Below, piece after piece: positions 1-8,661 of a stretch of DNA of 64,000 bases. Each line of letters opens with the position of its first letter. The first letter of the stretch is position 1. Source of the DNA: JAJDZL01 sp965221175 (GTDB taxonomy: Bacteria; Pseudomonadota; Gammaproteobacteria; Arenicellales; JAJDZL01); contig OZ244867.1 in NCBI GenBank assembly GCA_965221175.1, positions 372,001 through 436,000 on the forward strand, read 5' to 3'. The notes beneath the pieces were generated by a model. That model was not told where the DNA came from. It did not search any database and saw nothing but the letters and a program-made list of their open reading frames with translations. The position numbers and the translations under genes were made by a program.

Positions 1-685
1 TCAAGCATGGACTCCAACGGCCAGTCATTTCGCCCGCCGCCACTGCGCATGTGACAAAGTGCATCCAGCACCCGCGGCCGGTAGCGAGGTGAATACCATT
101 TCCAGGCGATTCAGGTCGCTGAATTCATCCAGCGTTTTCCAGTCAAATAGAGTATGATTCTCACGTGTCATACACGAGTCTCCTTGGGGCAATTTGTGTA
201 GTTCAGTTTTCATTGATAATAGTCCGTAAAGAATCGCTTACGACACTTGTTCGTGAATTAAATCAACGCGTTGTACATGCCTTTAGGGGTGTTGCTGGCC
301 CCGTCATGGAGTGAGGGGAAATTCCAGGAATTCGTGTGAAACCCCAAGTCTTTCGGTTTCTCAGGCTGATTCTTTGGGGGGGAATATTTTGCAACCCTAT
401 AATTTCCTCAGTGTTGACAATCGTATATAGTGATCGAAACTGTCTCCTCAACCACGCTATAGAATTTTCTTTCACTATGATATTTGGTTTTCAGAGTTTC
501 AATAATGATTGCCCGATAGGGTGTTAGGGAATTGAAGTCAGGTCAACCAGACATTATGAATTGCCGAGTTGCCCACCCTGATAATTGGCAGCGTTGATGC
601 CCGACTGGTTAATCTTTCTTGTGAGAGAGTGCGTCTTTTACCGAGAGACACTTGAGGAATGGGTGCTTAATTCTACGACATTCGA
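1..685. other. Region without a supported gene
   Basis: This stretch lies downstream of the polyamine-type permease pair. It holds only short open frames (25..213 and 263..475 on the minus strand, 336..527 on the plus strand). None has a recognisable domain, and neighbouring frames are interrupted by stops. The part near the left edge may belong to a decayed gene continuing outside the window, but I cannot identify it. I see no RNA gene or clear terminator. Confidence 0.5.
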
Positions 686-1555
686 TCAACTAGTATCCTG
701 TGAACCACCCACTTTCAGAAGCGTATCAAGCCCGATCACTTTTTGAACTAGCAATAGTAGAAAGAGACAGATGATAATGACTAGTGTAGCTGAAGCCATA
801 AGGCTGGGTTGGATATCGTTTTCAAGCGCAAAGAATATTTCGACTGGATAAGTAACGAAACCAGGAGCGCTCAGAAAAATCGCTACTGGAACATCGGAGA
901 ATGAAACCATGAAAGCGTATAGCGCGCCTGCATAGACTCCGGGCATAATAACTGGCAGCGTAACGCGTAAAAAGGCGCGTCTCGGTGATGCTCCGTGTAT
1001 CACAGCGGCTTCCTCTAGTCGTGTATCAAATCTCTGTAGGATTGCAGTGACTGTTCCGACTACGTAAGGGGTGGCGATAAAAATATGCCCGAGCGCGAGA
1101 CCTACGAGAGTGCCGTGCCAATTAAGTCCGGTAACGTCACTAATCCAATAAAGTAGCTGCAGGAAAGCGATTCCGGTTACTATCGCAGGAATTTGCAGGG
1201 GAGCGCGGAAAATCGCACTGATCAGCGCTTTTCCTGGAACGTTACTGCGTACTAGACCAAGCGCGGCGGGTACGCCCAACAGGCAGGCGAAGAGTGACGC
1301 TATTGTCGCGAGAGCGAAACTCAACACCAGCGCTTCAATCTGTCCTGCCGGAATTTGAGTGTACCAATACAAAGACAATGTTTCAGGTGGGAACTTGAAG
1401 GAAGCCTCAACGTTGTCTGTCGGACCGTTCAATGATGTGCCGATAACGACCAGAATGGGTGACAGAAGAAAAATGTACGAAAAAGAACAGTAAAGTCCAT
1501 AAAAAAAGCGACCGATCGATTTGCGAATTTTGTAGGGTGAGGTCTTCATGGACAT
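686..1555 (-). CDS. ABC transporter permease, PotC-like (polyamine type)
   Basis: Inner-membrane permease of the spermidine/putrescine (PotC/YdcV) branch of ABC importers, 289 residues, the usual size. The sequence shows about six hydrophobic segments. The cytoplasmic EAA loop for contact with the ATPase is visible around residues 180-210 (EEAAVIHGASPRRAFLRVTL). It starts 3 bp after the stop of the PotB-like partner, so the two are co-transcribed. Neither the ATPase (PotA) nor the binding protein (PotD) is adjacent, so they must be encoded elsewhere or the system is incomplete. The substrate is inferred from the family only; polyamines, or other small cationic or organic solutes, are possible. 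Confidence 0.88.
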   Translation of the reverse strand: MSMKTSPYKIRKSIGRFFYGLYCSFSYIFLLSPILVVIGTSLNGPTDNVEASFKFPPETLSLYWYTQIPAGQIEALVLSFALATIASLFACLLGVPAALGLVRSNVPGKALISAIFRAPLQIPAIVTGIAFLQLLYWISDVTGLNWHGTLVGLALGHIFIATPYVVGTVTAILQRFDTRLEEAAVIHGASPRRAFLRVTLPVIMPGVYAGALYAFMVSFSDVPVAIFLSAPGFVTYPVEIFFALENDIQPSLMASATLVIIICLFLLLLVQKVIGLDTLLKVGGSQDTS

Positions 1556-1558
1556 TCC

Positions 1559-2413
1559 TCAGACCATTACGAGATGAGCGGTACGCAAGCGCCGCAGCAA
1601 ATAAATGGAAAGAATGTTAATCACGATCACCGAAACCAGAAGCACTGCGGCAATCGTCGCGCCCATTGAGTACTTGATGTCCATCATGACTATCCTTTGA
1701 ATCATCACGGGAAGCGTGAAAACGCGTCCACCTCCAAGCAGTGCCGCTGAAGTAAATGCTCCCATGCACATATTGAACACCATTAGGAGCATTGCTGTAA
1801 CACCTGGCAGAGAGAGAGGAAAAATTACGCGATAGTAAACCCGCCAGCGACTGGCGCCATGTATTTGTGCCGCGGATTCCAGTGAACTTGGAATCGTTTG
1901 AATGATACTGTAGAGTAGTAAAACACCAAATCCGAGCGTAAAATGCATTAATCCAATTACTACTCCAGTTTCGTTGCCGAACACTGAGTACGGCTTGTCA
2001 AACACTCCAAGTTTGAGCATTGTCTGATTAAACAAGCCTTGGGCGGAAAATATGACGATCAGGCCATAAACTTTGATCACGATGGTGATGAATGTTGAAA
2101 CTACAATTCCGGCCAGCAAAACCATGGACCAGCTGGACCGCATTCGCGTAATCAGATAAGCGACCGGAAATCCCAAGATCAATGTCGACAGCGCCGCAAG
2201 CGCCGAAGTCTTAACTGTAACCCACAGAATCTTGAGATAAAATCCATCTGTCAAGAATCGTACATAGTTTTCAATCACGAGTTCATCGCCTATGCGTCCA
2301 AGGCCGAGATCCTGAAAAAAGCTAGCTCGTAGAAAGATGATTTGTGACCCGGCGACCAGAGTGAAACCGATGACTAAAGGAGGGATGAGCAGTATCCACC
2401 ATCTAACCCACAT
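1559..2413 (-). CDS. ABC transporter permease, PotB-like (polyamine type)
   Basis: Partner permease of the preceding gene, 284 residues. An N-terminal membrane anchor (WWILLIPPLVIGFTLVAG) is followed by a periplasmic stretch and five further hydrophobic segments. The EAA loop lies near residues 180-210 (LESAAQIHGASRWRVYYRVI). PotB and PotC subunits form the heterodimeric channel of polyamine-type importers. It is first in a two-gene unit read leftward. The roughly 1.1 kb upstream contains no transporter gene, only an IS1380-type relic on the other strand. No promoter could be assigned with confidence. Confidence 0.88.
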   Translation of the reverse strand: MWVRWWILLIPPLVIGFTLVAGSQIIFLRASFFQDLGLGRIGDELVIENYVRFLTDGFYLKILWVTVKTSALAALSTLILGFPVAYLITRMRSSWSMVLLAGIVVSTFITIVIKVYGLIVIFSAQGLFNQTMLKLGVFDKPYSVFGNETGVVIGLMHFTLGFGVLLLYSIIQTIPSSLESAAQIHGASRWRVYYRVIFPLSLPGVTAMLLMVFNMCMGAFTSAALLGGGRVFTLPVMIQRIVMMDIKYSMGATIAAVLLVSVIVINILSIYLLRRLRTAHLVMV

Positions 2414-2763
2414 TACGACCTCTCAATTGTCAGCGGGGCGACTGCTCCAAATTTAAACGTAAACTTAGTCATCTCATCCTCTTCCGGATTTGGTTTAGTG
2501 CCAATGGGCGCATTTTGCAAAAAAGTGTAAAAAAATTGTTCTAGATTGAACCCGGGTATCGTGATACGATTTCTCAAGTCATGAATGATTCACGTTCATC
2601 ATCGGAATATTCATCGGCCGCAATATAGACGTTCATGATGTCGTTAGAATTTACACTACGCTATCAATACAGATTATTCCAAGAAATTCATGTTGGCTAG
2701 AGTAGATTAACACACTTGCTTGATTTCACTGAAGCGGAGATTTACGTAATTGAAATTTTTTAG
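2414..2763. other. Intergenic, AT-rich, no gene seen
   Basis: AT-rich spacer upstream of the leftward permease pair. It must contain that unit's promoter, but I could not pick a convincing pair of hexamers. No frame longer than a few dozen codons and no structured RNA were recognised. Confidence 0.4.
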
Positions 2764-3071
2764 TCAGATGATAAATTAAAGGAACTTCGCAGCGAATTCA
2801 CCGCAGCGAGATTGCCTTGTGGGGACTTTGGTGCCAATGTAGTATGGTTCATGTTAAGTTCTAAGGCCTACAACTTGTTTGCCTTGATGCGGATGGTATT
2901 ACCGATTTGGTGGTCAACTGCCCGTGCGCCCACAGTGCGTTTGGTCTGTCTGATGTTGCCGCACAGATCGTATGCCATGCCAGACAACGGACAGTGAAGG
3001 TTAATGACTTCCATTGTCAGAAGATTGACGAAGCGCTGGATCAAATTCGAGGCTTTCCGCTTCTGATATGA
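2764..3071 (+). pseudogene. IS1380-family transposase, C-terminal relic (frameshifted)
   Basis: An open stretch beginning after a TAG at 2761 reads DDKLKELRSEFTAARLPCGD, then GANVVWFMLSSKAYNLFALM. This is the typical C-terminal block of IS1380-family DDE transposases (the E-L-R...LPCGDFGAN...AYNLF region). The match continues as TARAPTVR near 2920 and then moves to another frame, where QIVCHARQRTVKVNDFH and DQIRGFPLLI run to a TGA at 3069..3071. The catalytic N-terminal two thirds are absent, and the two halves lie in different frames. This is a decayed insertion sequence, not a functional gene. Family assignment is from memory of the conserved block. Confidence 0.65.
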
Positions 3072-3534
3072 ACCGGCCTCTTTAGGTGGTGCTTGTCTGA
3101 ACCCTGCTTGAATCGATTTCGAATCTTCGGGACGGTTGCGCGCATGTGCACAGTGGCAAAATACCAGCAGACAATGCATCAGGTTCGTAATCACTTGCAA
3201 ATCCAGACAAATTCCAGCCTGCTGTACCTGTTTTCGATAATCGGAGCAAAAAATTCTAGTTAAATCGCTAAGATCTTGCTACTGATCACCGAATTAATTC
3301 TCTAATTTCGGATTTGGGATTTAATTTGTAACTGCTTTTAATTTCGAAAATAGATATATTTAGATAATTGGAGCTTGACCGCAGCAAGCAAATTGATAAT
3401 TTCACGCATTCATCAATCAGTCCGTAAAATATGAATTTGTCATGTACACAGCAGTTTGAATTTAAATTGATCGAATAGATGATCGTGGATTGGCAAATAG
3501 AGAAAGCTCGCACCTTCGCAGCACGAATTAACGT
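3072..3534. other. Intergenic, no gene seen; leader of the ABC/sox operon
   Basis: AT-rich region between the transposase relic and the first importer gene. Short frames here (for example 3286..3555 on the minus strand) have no recognisable domain. It should contain the promoter of the ABC-sox operon. I looked for a glycine riboswitch, which sometimes controls glycine-related genes, and saw no recognisable core. Confidence 0.4.
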
Positions 3535-4374
3535 ATGACTGTCAGCAGTTCCCAAGCCGCTATAAGGAAACGTCCTCCGACACCGGGGATACTATTCACG
3601 CGAAAATCCCCTCTCATTGATGTTGCGCAGTTGTTGATACTCGCTGGTGCTACGACCTGGCTGATATTCAGAGGCGCTCAAGCAATGCAGTACAACTGGC
3701 AGTGGTACCGTGTTGATCAGTTCATTTATCGGATCGTAGATGGTGAGTTCATACTGGGCAGATTGTTGGAAGGACTCATTGTCACTTTCGAAATCACTCT
3801 GTTCAGCATGGTCTTTTCAATTTTAATCGGACTGATCACTGCATTGTTGCGGATGTCCAATTCGTTTTCGGGCAAGCTGTTGGCGAACATCTACCTCGAA
3901 ATGATCCGAAACACGCCGCTACTCGTTCAACTGTTTTTGTTCTACTTCATTGTTGCTCCGATTGTAGGCATTGATCGATTTTGGACGGGAGTACTGTGCT
4001 TGAGCTTTTTCGAAGGCTCCTTTGCAACGGAGATCATTCGGGCCGGTATTCAGTCAGTACCGCGCGGCCAGACTGAAGCGGCTAAAGCCTTGGGCTTCAG
4101 TCGATTTGACAGGTTTCGCGACATAATTCTGCCCCAATCCATTCCGTTGATCCTGCCGCCAATGACTGGACTGATTATTAATTTGATCAAGCACTCTGCA
4201 ATTGTGAGTGTAATTGCGGTTGCAGATTTGACCACAGAAGGGCTGAACATTATTTCGGAAACTTTTATGGCTTTCGAAATCTGGTTTACAGTTGCTGGAA
4301 TTTATCTCGTAGTAACTGTATCACTCTCGTTATTCGTTTCGTGGATGGAATCTCGAGCCACCCGCGGGCGATAA
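3535..4374 (+). CDS. Polar amino-acid ABC transporter permease (first of two)
   Basis: Inner-membrane permease of the His/Glu/Gln/Arg/opine family (HisM/GlnP type), 279 residues with about five membrane segments. The conserved opening of the permease domain (LEGLIVTFEITLFSMVFSI) is near residue 78. The core motifs NTPLLVQLFLFYF and GIQSVPRGQTEAAKALGFS follow near residues 124 and 170. It is the first gene of an operon continuing with the binding protein, second permease, ATPase and sarcosine oxidase. The ATG at 3535 lacks a strong ribosome binding site, and the first 25 residues look non-conserved, so the true start could lie downstream. Confidence 0.9.
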   Translation: MTVSSSQAAIRKRPPTPGILFTRKSPLIDVAQLLILAGATTWLIFRGAQAMQYNWQWYRVDQFIYRIVDGEFILGRLLEGLIVTFEITLFSMVFSILIGLITALLRMSNSFSGKLLANIYLEMIRNTPLLVQLFLFYFIVAPIVGIDRFWTGVLCLSFFEGSFATEIIRAGIQSVPRGQTEAAKALGFSRFDRFRDIILPQSIPLILPPMTGLIINLIKHSAIVSVIAVADLTTEGLNIISETFMAFEIWFTVAGIYLVVTVSLSLFVSWMESRATRGR

Positions 4375-4403
4375 CATTAATCTCAACAAGGAGAATTGTA
4401 AAT

Positions 4404-5228
4404 ATGAAAATTAAATTTGTTTTAACCTCACTTTTAGCTGCTGCTGCAATCGCGTTTGCAGGCATAGCAGGCGCCGCTTCTCAGGAACTTGCTTCAAGCA
4501 GTGTACTGGAAGAGATTAAGAAGAGAGGATCTCTGCGCGTAGGAATGTCTACATTCGTTCCGTGGGCGATGCGGGACAAACAAGGTAATTTGATCGGATT
4601 CGAGATCGAAGTGGCAACCAAGGTTGCCGAAGATATGGGCGTAAAGGTCGATTTCGTGCCGACTGCCTGGTCTGGAATCATCCCAGCCTTGATCGCACGG
4701 AAGTTTGACGTCATCATCGGTGGTATGTCCATTACTCCCGGTCGAAACCTGACGGTAAACTTTACCGCTCCATACGCACACTCTGGACAGCAAATGGTTG
4801 CAAACAAGGCGTTGGCAGATGGATTTACGCTGGACCAATTCAATGATTCCAGTGTAACAATCACCTGTCGCCGTGGAGCAACACCTTGTAACGTAGCACA
4901 GAAACAGTTTCCGAAAGCAGGTGTCGCTCGATTCGACGATGATGCGCAGGCGTTTCAGGAAGTGGTCAATGGCAACGCACATGCGATGATTTCATCAGCG
5001 CCGAAACCGCGTTTCTGGACGAACCGTTATCCTGAAAAACTGTTCATGCCGACGGAAGAAAACCTTACGGTAGGTGACGAGGCCTTTGCGCTGCGCAAAG
5101 GCGATCCGGATGCATTGAACTTTTTCAGTAACTGGATTCTTGTGAACACCAGTAGCGGTTGGTTAAAGGAAAGACATGACTTCTGGTTCAAAACCCAGAC
5201 CTGGGCAGCCGAAGTAGAAGAGCAGTAA
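4404..5228 (+). CDS. Periplasmic amino-acid-type solute-binding protein
   Basis: Substrate-binding protein (SBP family 3) of the importer, 274 residues. The start is ATG 4404 because AAGGAG lies about ten bases upstream and a signal peptide follows at once (MKIKFVLTSLLAAAAIAFAG, cut near AGAAS). The mature part shows family features: LEEIKKRGSLRVGM, the DFVPTAWSGIIPAL region, and GGMSITPGRNLTVNFTAPY. A longer reading from 4341 would bury the signal peptide and is rejected. Because the importer runs into sarcosine oxidase, the ligand is probably sarcosine, dimethylglycine or a related small amino acid (inference). The pocket cannot be read from sequence alone. Confidence 0.92.
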   Translation: MKIKFVLTSLLAAAAIAFAGIAGAASQELASSSVLEEIKKRGSLRVGMSTFVPWAMRDKQGNLIGFEIEVATKVAEDMGVKVDFVPTAWSGIIPALIARKFDVIIGGMSITPGRNLTVNFTAPYAHSGQQMVANKALADGFTLDQFNDSSVTITCRRGATPCNVAQKQFPKAGVARFDDDAQAFQEVVNGNAHAMISSAPKPRFWTNRYPEKLFMPTEENLTVGDEAFALRKGDPDALNFFSNWILVNTSSGWLKERHDFWFKTQTWAAEVEEQ

Positions 5229-5243
5229 TTCAACAGTTGATTT

Positions 5244-5274
5244 GCATTTCCCCGGTGTGAATCCGGGGAAATGC
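5244..5274. terminator. Intraoperonic hairpin after the binding-protein gene
   Basis: A perfect 12-bp inverted repeat, GCATTTCCCCGG then TGTGAAT then CCGGGGAAATGC, sits in the 71-bp gap between the binding-protein gene and the second permease. The tail AATCTTTCG is only weakly T-rich. It may therefore act as a partial terminator or as a 3' stabiliser that keeps binding-protein mRNA in excess over the permease and ATPase, as in other binding-protein-dependent importers (inference). Confidence 0.75.
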
Positions 5275-5299
5275 AATCTTTCGAACTTCTGAAATCACG

Positions 5300-6211
5300 A
5301 TGTCTGAATATCGACTTCCTCCACCTGCAAAGCACGTAAAGAGAGTAACAAATCTCGATATCGCTGTGATCGGCAGTGTCATTGCGGTCTTGGTATTCGT
5401 GTACTACCGTGTGGAGCACGTTCTGGTTTACAACTGGAATTGGGGACTGGTTTTCGAATACGTGATCAGAATTGACGAAGTTACCGGAGAAATTTTCCCC
5501 AATCTTTTTTTGAAAGGCGTTGCGATGACGCTGAGACTGGCCTTTTGGGGAACCATTATTGCCGCAATAATCGGCATCATTATGGGATTATGTCGAGTCA
5601 GCAGCAATCTTTTCTTCAAAGTCGGCAGTCGTCTTTACGTAGAGCTGATCCGCAATATCCCTCCAGTCGTTTTCATCTTTGTTTTCTACTTTTTTATCAG
5701 TGGCCAGATCATACCTTTGCTCGGACTAGACCGGGTGGCCGATACGGCTTCACCCTCTACGATTGCAGTGATGGAGGTTCTTTTCGGTCCAATTGAATTG
5801 TTCACTAATTTTCTTGCGGGTTTGATTTGTTTGGCAGTTTTTGAAGGGGCTTACATCACTGAAATCGTCAGAGCCGGCATTCAGTCCATTGGAAAAGGTC
5901 AGTGGGAAGCTGCACAAGCAATCGGACTCTCACGGTACTGCGTTCTGCGAGACGTCATTCTCCCTCAAGCACTCAAGACAATTCTGCCACCTCTCGCCGG
6001 TCAATTCATCACTTTGGTGAAAGATTCAAGTATTGTTTCACTGATTTCCGTGCAGGAACTGACGTTTCTGACACAAGACGTATCCAACACAACAACGCAC
6101 TTCTTTGAAGCCTGGATGATTACTGCGGCGTTGTATTTCATGATGTGTTTTCCACTCGCTGTGTTGTTCCGGAGATTCGAGCGATTCGGAATTGGAATGC
6201 AAAAACTCTAG
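5300..6211 (+). CDS. Polar amino-acid ABC transporter permease (second of two)
   Basis: Second permease of the importer, 303 residues, same family as the gene at 3535 and longer at the N terminus. The domain opening FLKGVAMTLRLAFWGTIIAA is near residue 71. ELIRNIPPVVFIFVFYF and the EAA-type loop GIQSIGKGQWEAAQAIGLS follow. It lies 71 bp after the binding-protein gene, across a strong hairpin, and 10 bp before the ATPase gene. The two permeases probably form a heterodimer. Confidence 0.9.
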   Translation: MSEYRLPPPAKHVKRVTNLDIAVIGSVIAVLVFVYYRVEHVLVYNWNWGLVFEYVIRIDEVTGEIFPNLFLKGVAMTLRLAFWGTIIAAIIGIIMGLCRVSSNLFFKVGSRLYVELIRNIPPVVFIFVFYFFISGQIIPLLGLDRVADTASPSTIAVMEVLFGPIELFTNFLAGLICLAVFEGAYITEIVRAGIQSIGKGQWEAAQAIGLSRYCVLRDVILPQALKTILPPLAGQFITLVKDSSIVSLISVQELTFLTQDVSNTTTHFFEAWMITAALYFMMCFPLAVLFRRFERFGIGMQKL

Positions 6212-6221
6212 GAATTACTGA

Positions 6222-7001
6222 ATGAATGAAGTTCAAGAAATGAAAAAAAAGCACACTATTGGCGATAAAGAATTTCTAAAAATGATCGGCGTCGGCAAGT
6301 GGTATGGAGACTTTTGCGCCCTGTGGGATATCAATCTCACGGTGCACTCCGGAGAGCGAGTGGTTGTTTGCGGACCGTCTGGGTCCGGAAAATCAACAAT
6401 GATTCGTTGTATAAATCTACTTGAAACATTTGAAGCAGGGCAAATACTGATCGAAAATGAACCTGTCGTCAGCGATCCCAAATCAATTCAGGCAACTCGT
6501 CGAAGAGTCGGCATGGTGTTTCAGAATTTCAATTTGTTTCCTCACATTACAGTCGTTCAGAACTTGATGCTGGGCCCGATTCGCAATCTCAAAGTCTCAA
6601 AGAAGGAAGCAGAGGAAACGGCGATGCAATATCTTGAGAAAGTGCGTATAGTTGAACAAGCCAAAAAATACCCAAGTCAGCTGTCCGGCGGACAGCAGCA
6701 GCGAGTGGCAATTGCGCGTTCACTGTGCATGCATCCGGAAATGATGCTGTTTGACGAACCGACATCGGCCCTCGACCCGGAAATGATTTCTGGTGTCCTG
6801 GATATCATGGTTGAACTTGCCGAAGGCGGCATGACCATGATCGTAGTTACCCACGAAATGGGGTTTGCCAAGAAGGTTGCCGATTCAATGGTGTTCATGG
6901 ATCATGGCGAAATCGTAGAAATCGCACCACCTGACAAATTCTTTTCCACTCCCAAGAGCGATCGTACCGAGCTTTTCTTAAGTCAGATTCTTTCACACTA
7001 G
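6222..7001 (+). CDS. Amino-acid ABC transporter ATP-binding protein (GlnQ/HisP type)
   Basis: Cytoplasmic ATPase that powers the importer, 259 residues. Walker A (GPSGSGKST) is at residues 51-59, the Q-loop is at VFQNFNLFPH, the ABC signature LSGGQQQRV is near 154, Walker B (MMLFDEPTSALD) is near 174, and the switch histidine is in VVTHEM. Everything needed for ATP hydrolysis is present. The N terminus is about 15 residues longer than usual, so an internal ATG such as 6240 is an alternative start. It ends 24 bp before soxB, which ties transport to sarcosine oxidation. Confidence 0.94.
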   Translation: MNEVQEMKKKHTIGDKEFLKMIGVGKWYGDFCALWDINLTVHSGERVVVCGPSGSGKSTMIRCINLLETFEAGQILIENEPVVSDPKSIQATRRRVGMVFQNFNLFPHITVVQNLMLGPIRNLKVSKKEAEETAMQYLEKVRIVEQAKKYPSQLSGGQQQRVAIARSLCMHPEMMLFDEPTSALDPEMISGVLDIMVELAEGGMTMIVVTHEMGFAKKVADSMVFMDHGEIVEIAPPDKFFSTPKSDRTELFLSQILSH

Positions 7002-7025
7002 TGGCGCTAGCTTGATTCGGATTTG

Positions 7026-8300
7026 ATGCGATCGCAAGTGAAACCTAAGCAACGCTATTCTCTGCTCAGCTTGATAGGCGGTGCTTTTCATCACCACCGC
7101 AATTGGCAGCAAGCCTGGAGTAGTCCAACAGTTCAGTCTCAGTACGATGTTTTGATAATCGGCGGCGGTGGTCATGGTCTCGCAACTGCCTACTATCTTG
7201 CGAAAAACCATGGCATCAGAAATGTCGCAGTCATTGAAAAAAACTGGATCGGAGGTGGGAACAGCGGGCGCAATACAGCCGTTATCCGTTCAAACTATTT
7301 GCGGGAGAACAGTATTCGTTTCTTCGATAAATCGGTTCAGCTGTATGAGGAACTGAGCCGCGAACTGAATTACAACATTATGTTCAGTCAGCGAAGCGAA
7401 GTTGATGTTCTGCTCACGAACGCCAGTATGCGCAATATGAGACGCAGGGCATTGAATATGAACTCCTTGGGTGTAGAGTTTCGTATGCTGTCCGCGCAAG
7501 AAGTACGCAATCACATTCCAGTAATGGCTCCTTTGAAAAACTGTCGCTTGCCGATTCTAGGTGGGTCGGTACAGGAGAGAGCCGGAATTGCTCGCCATGA
7601 TGCCATTGTTTGGGGCTATGCCCGAGCAGCAGACGCTTACGGAGTGGACATCATTGAGAACACTGACATCAATGCGATCCGTCGTGGTAAAGACGGAGAA
7701 GTAACAGGAGTGGAAACCAATCGAGGTTTCGTGAAAGCAGGTAAAGTTGCAGTCGCAGCCGGCGGTGATAACACTGCAGTTGCAAGCCTGGTGGATTTAA
7801 GGCTTCCGATTCGAACATTCAATCTGCAAGCCTTCGTATCAGAGCCCATCAAACCGGTACTGGATGTTGTCGTGAATTGCCCGGATTTGGGTGTTTATCT
7901 GAGTCATTCGGACAAGGGTGAGCTAGTGATTGGCGGCATGACGGACCCGCAACAGATTTCTTATCGAAGAGGTGGGAAAATGCCGGTTCTGGAAGATACA
8001 GTAAGTGGTTTGCTTGAACTGTTTCCTAGCTTTCGTCGTCTCAAACTACTACGCCAATGGGGCGGTTCACTGGAATTTGCACACGATGGAAGCCCGATAA
8101 TTTCAAACACATCGGTTAACGGATTCTATGTCAGTGCCGGTTGGTGGGGTGGGTTCAAGGCAATTCCTGCGGGTGGTATGACATTTGCGCATATGATTGC
8201 TAAAAATGAGCCACACCCACTATCTGCAAAATATCGACTGGATCGGTTTGCCACTCTTGACTATCTGCTGGAAGGCGGCACTACCGTTCCTACGCATTGA
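7026..8300 (+). CDS. soxB: Sarcosine oxidase beta subunit
   Basis: Catalytic flavoprotein subunit of heterotetrameric sarcosine oxidase, which demethylates sarcosine to glycine. ATG 7026 is chosen over TTG 7023, giving 424 residues. The N terminus has the family's QRYSLLSLI start. The FAD-binding GGGGHG is near residue 44, followed by NSGRNTAVIRSNY. The motif ARHDAIVWGYARAAD near 188 holds the histidine to which FMN is covalently bound in this family. The C-terminal SAGWWGGFKAIPAGG is typical. It is the first of soxBDAG. Confidence 0.95.
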   Translation: MRSQVKPKQRYSLLSLIGGAFHHHRNWQQAWSSPTVQSQYDVLIIGGGGHGLATAYYLAKNHGIRNVAVIEKNWIGGGNSGRNTAVIRSNYLRENSIRFFDKSVQLYEELSRELNYNIMFSQRSEVDVLLTNASMRNMRRRALNMNSLGVEFRMLSAQEVRNHIPVMAPLKNCRLPILGGSVQERAGIARHDAIVWGYARAADAYGVDIIENTDINAIRRGKDGEVTGVETNRGFVKAGKVAVAAGGDNTAVASLVDLRLPIRTFNLQAFVSEPIKPVLDVVVNCPDLGVYLSHSDKGELVIGGMTDPQQISYRRGGKMPVLEDTVSGLLELFPSFRRLKLLRQWGGSLEFAHDGSPIISNTSVNGFYVSAGWWGGFKAIPAGGMTFAHMIAKNEPHPLSAKYRLDRFATLDYLLEGGTTVPTH

Positions 8301-8410
8301 CGACGGATTGTTACTCAAGTCACAGCAAGGTATTCTTGTGACCCATCTCAAATTTGTACTTTCCTGTTGCCGGCAATTACGATGCTAAACTGGATAAGGA
8401 ATATATATTT

Positions 8411-8656
8411 ATGTTATTGATATCATGTCCATATTGCGGTGTGCGTGCAGAAACAGAATTTCGTTGTGCAGGACCGATACGTCCTCCACGCAGTCATTTT
8501 GTTGGTGCTAGTGATGAAGAGTGGATAGAATATCTGTGTTACGCAGACAATCATAGGGGTGAACTGGAAGAGAACTGGTGTCACGAAAAAGGGTGTGGGG
8601 AATGGTTTCGCTTGCGTCGCAACACCGTTACTCACGAGATTATTGAAGTCGACTGA
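8411..8656 (+). CDS. soxD: Sarcosine oxidase delta subunit
   Basis: Small zinc-binding subunit of heterotetrameric sarcosine oxidase, 81 residues. The start is ATG 8411, where the family's conserved beginning appears (MLLISCPYCGVRAETEFRC). A longer frame from 8354 adds nothing conserved. The cysteines of CPYCG, with the later H-x3-GC (WCHEKGCGEWFRLRRNT), form the likely zinc site. It lies 110 bp after soxB and 5 bp before soxA. That soxB-soxD gap is the only sizeable one in the sox set. Confidence 0.93.
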   Translation: MLLISCPYCGVRAETEFRCAGPIRPPRSHFVGASDEEWIEYLCYADNHRGELEENWCHEKGCGEWFRLRRNTVTHEIIEVD

Positions 8657-8661
8657 ACATT

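Noticed and set aside
3072..3534. Glycine riboswitch before the importer/sox operon
   Set aside because: No tandem aptamer-like core or conserved motif could be found.
4341..4403. Upstream extension of the binding-protein gene
   Set aside because: It overlaps the permease gene and would bury the signal peptide.
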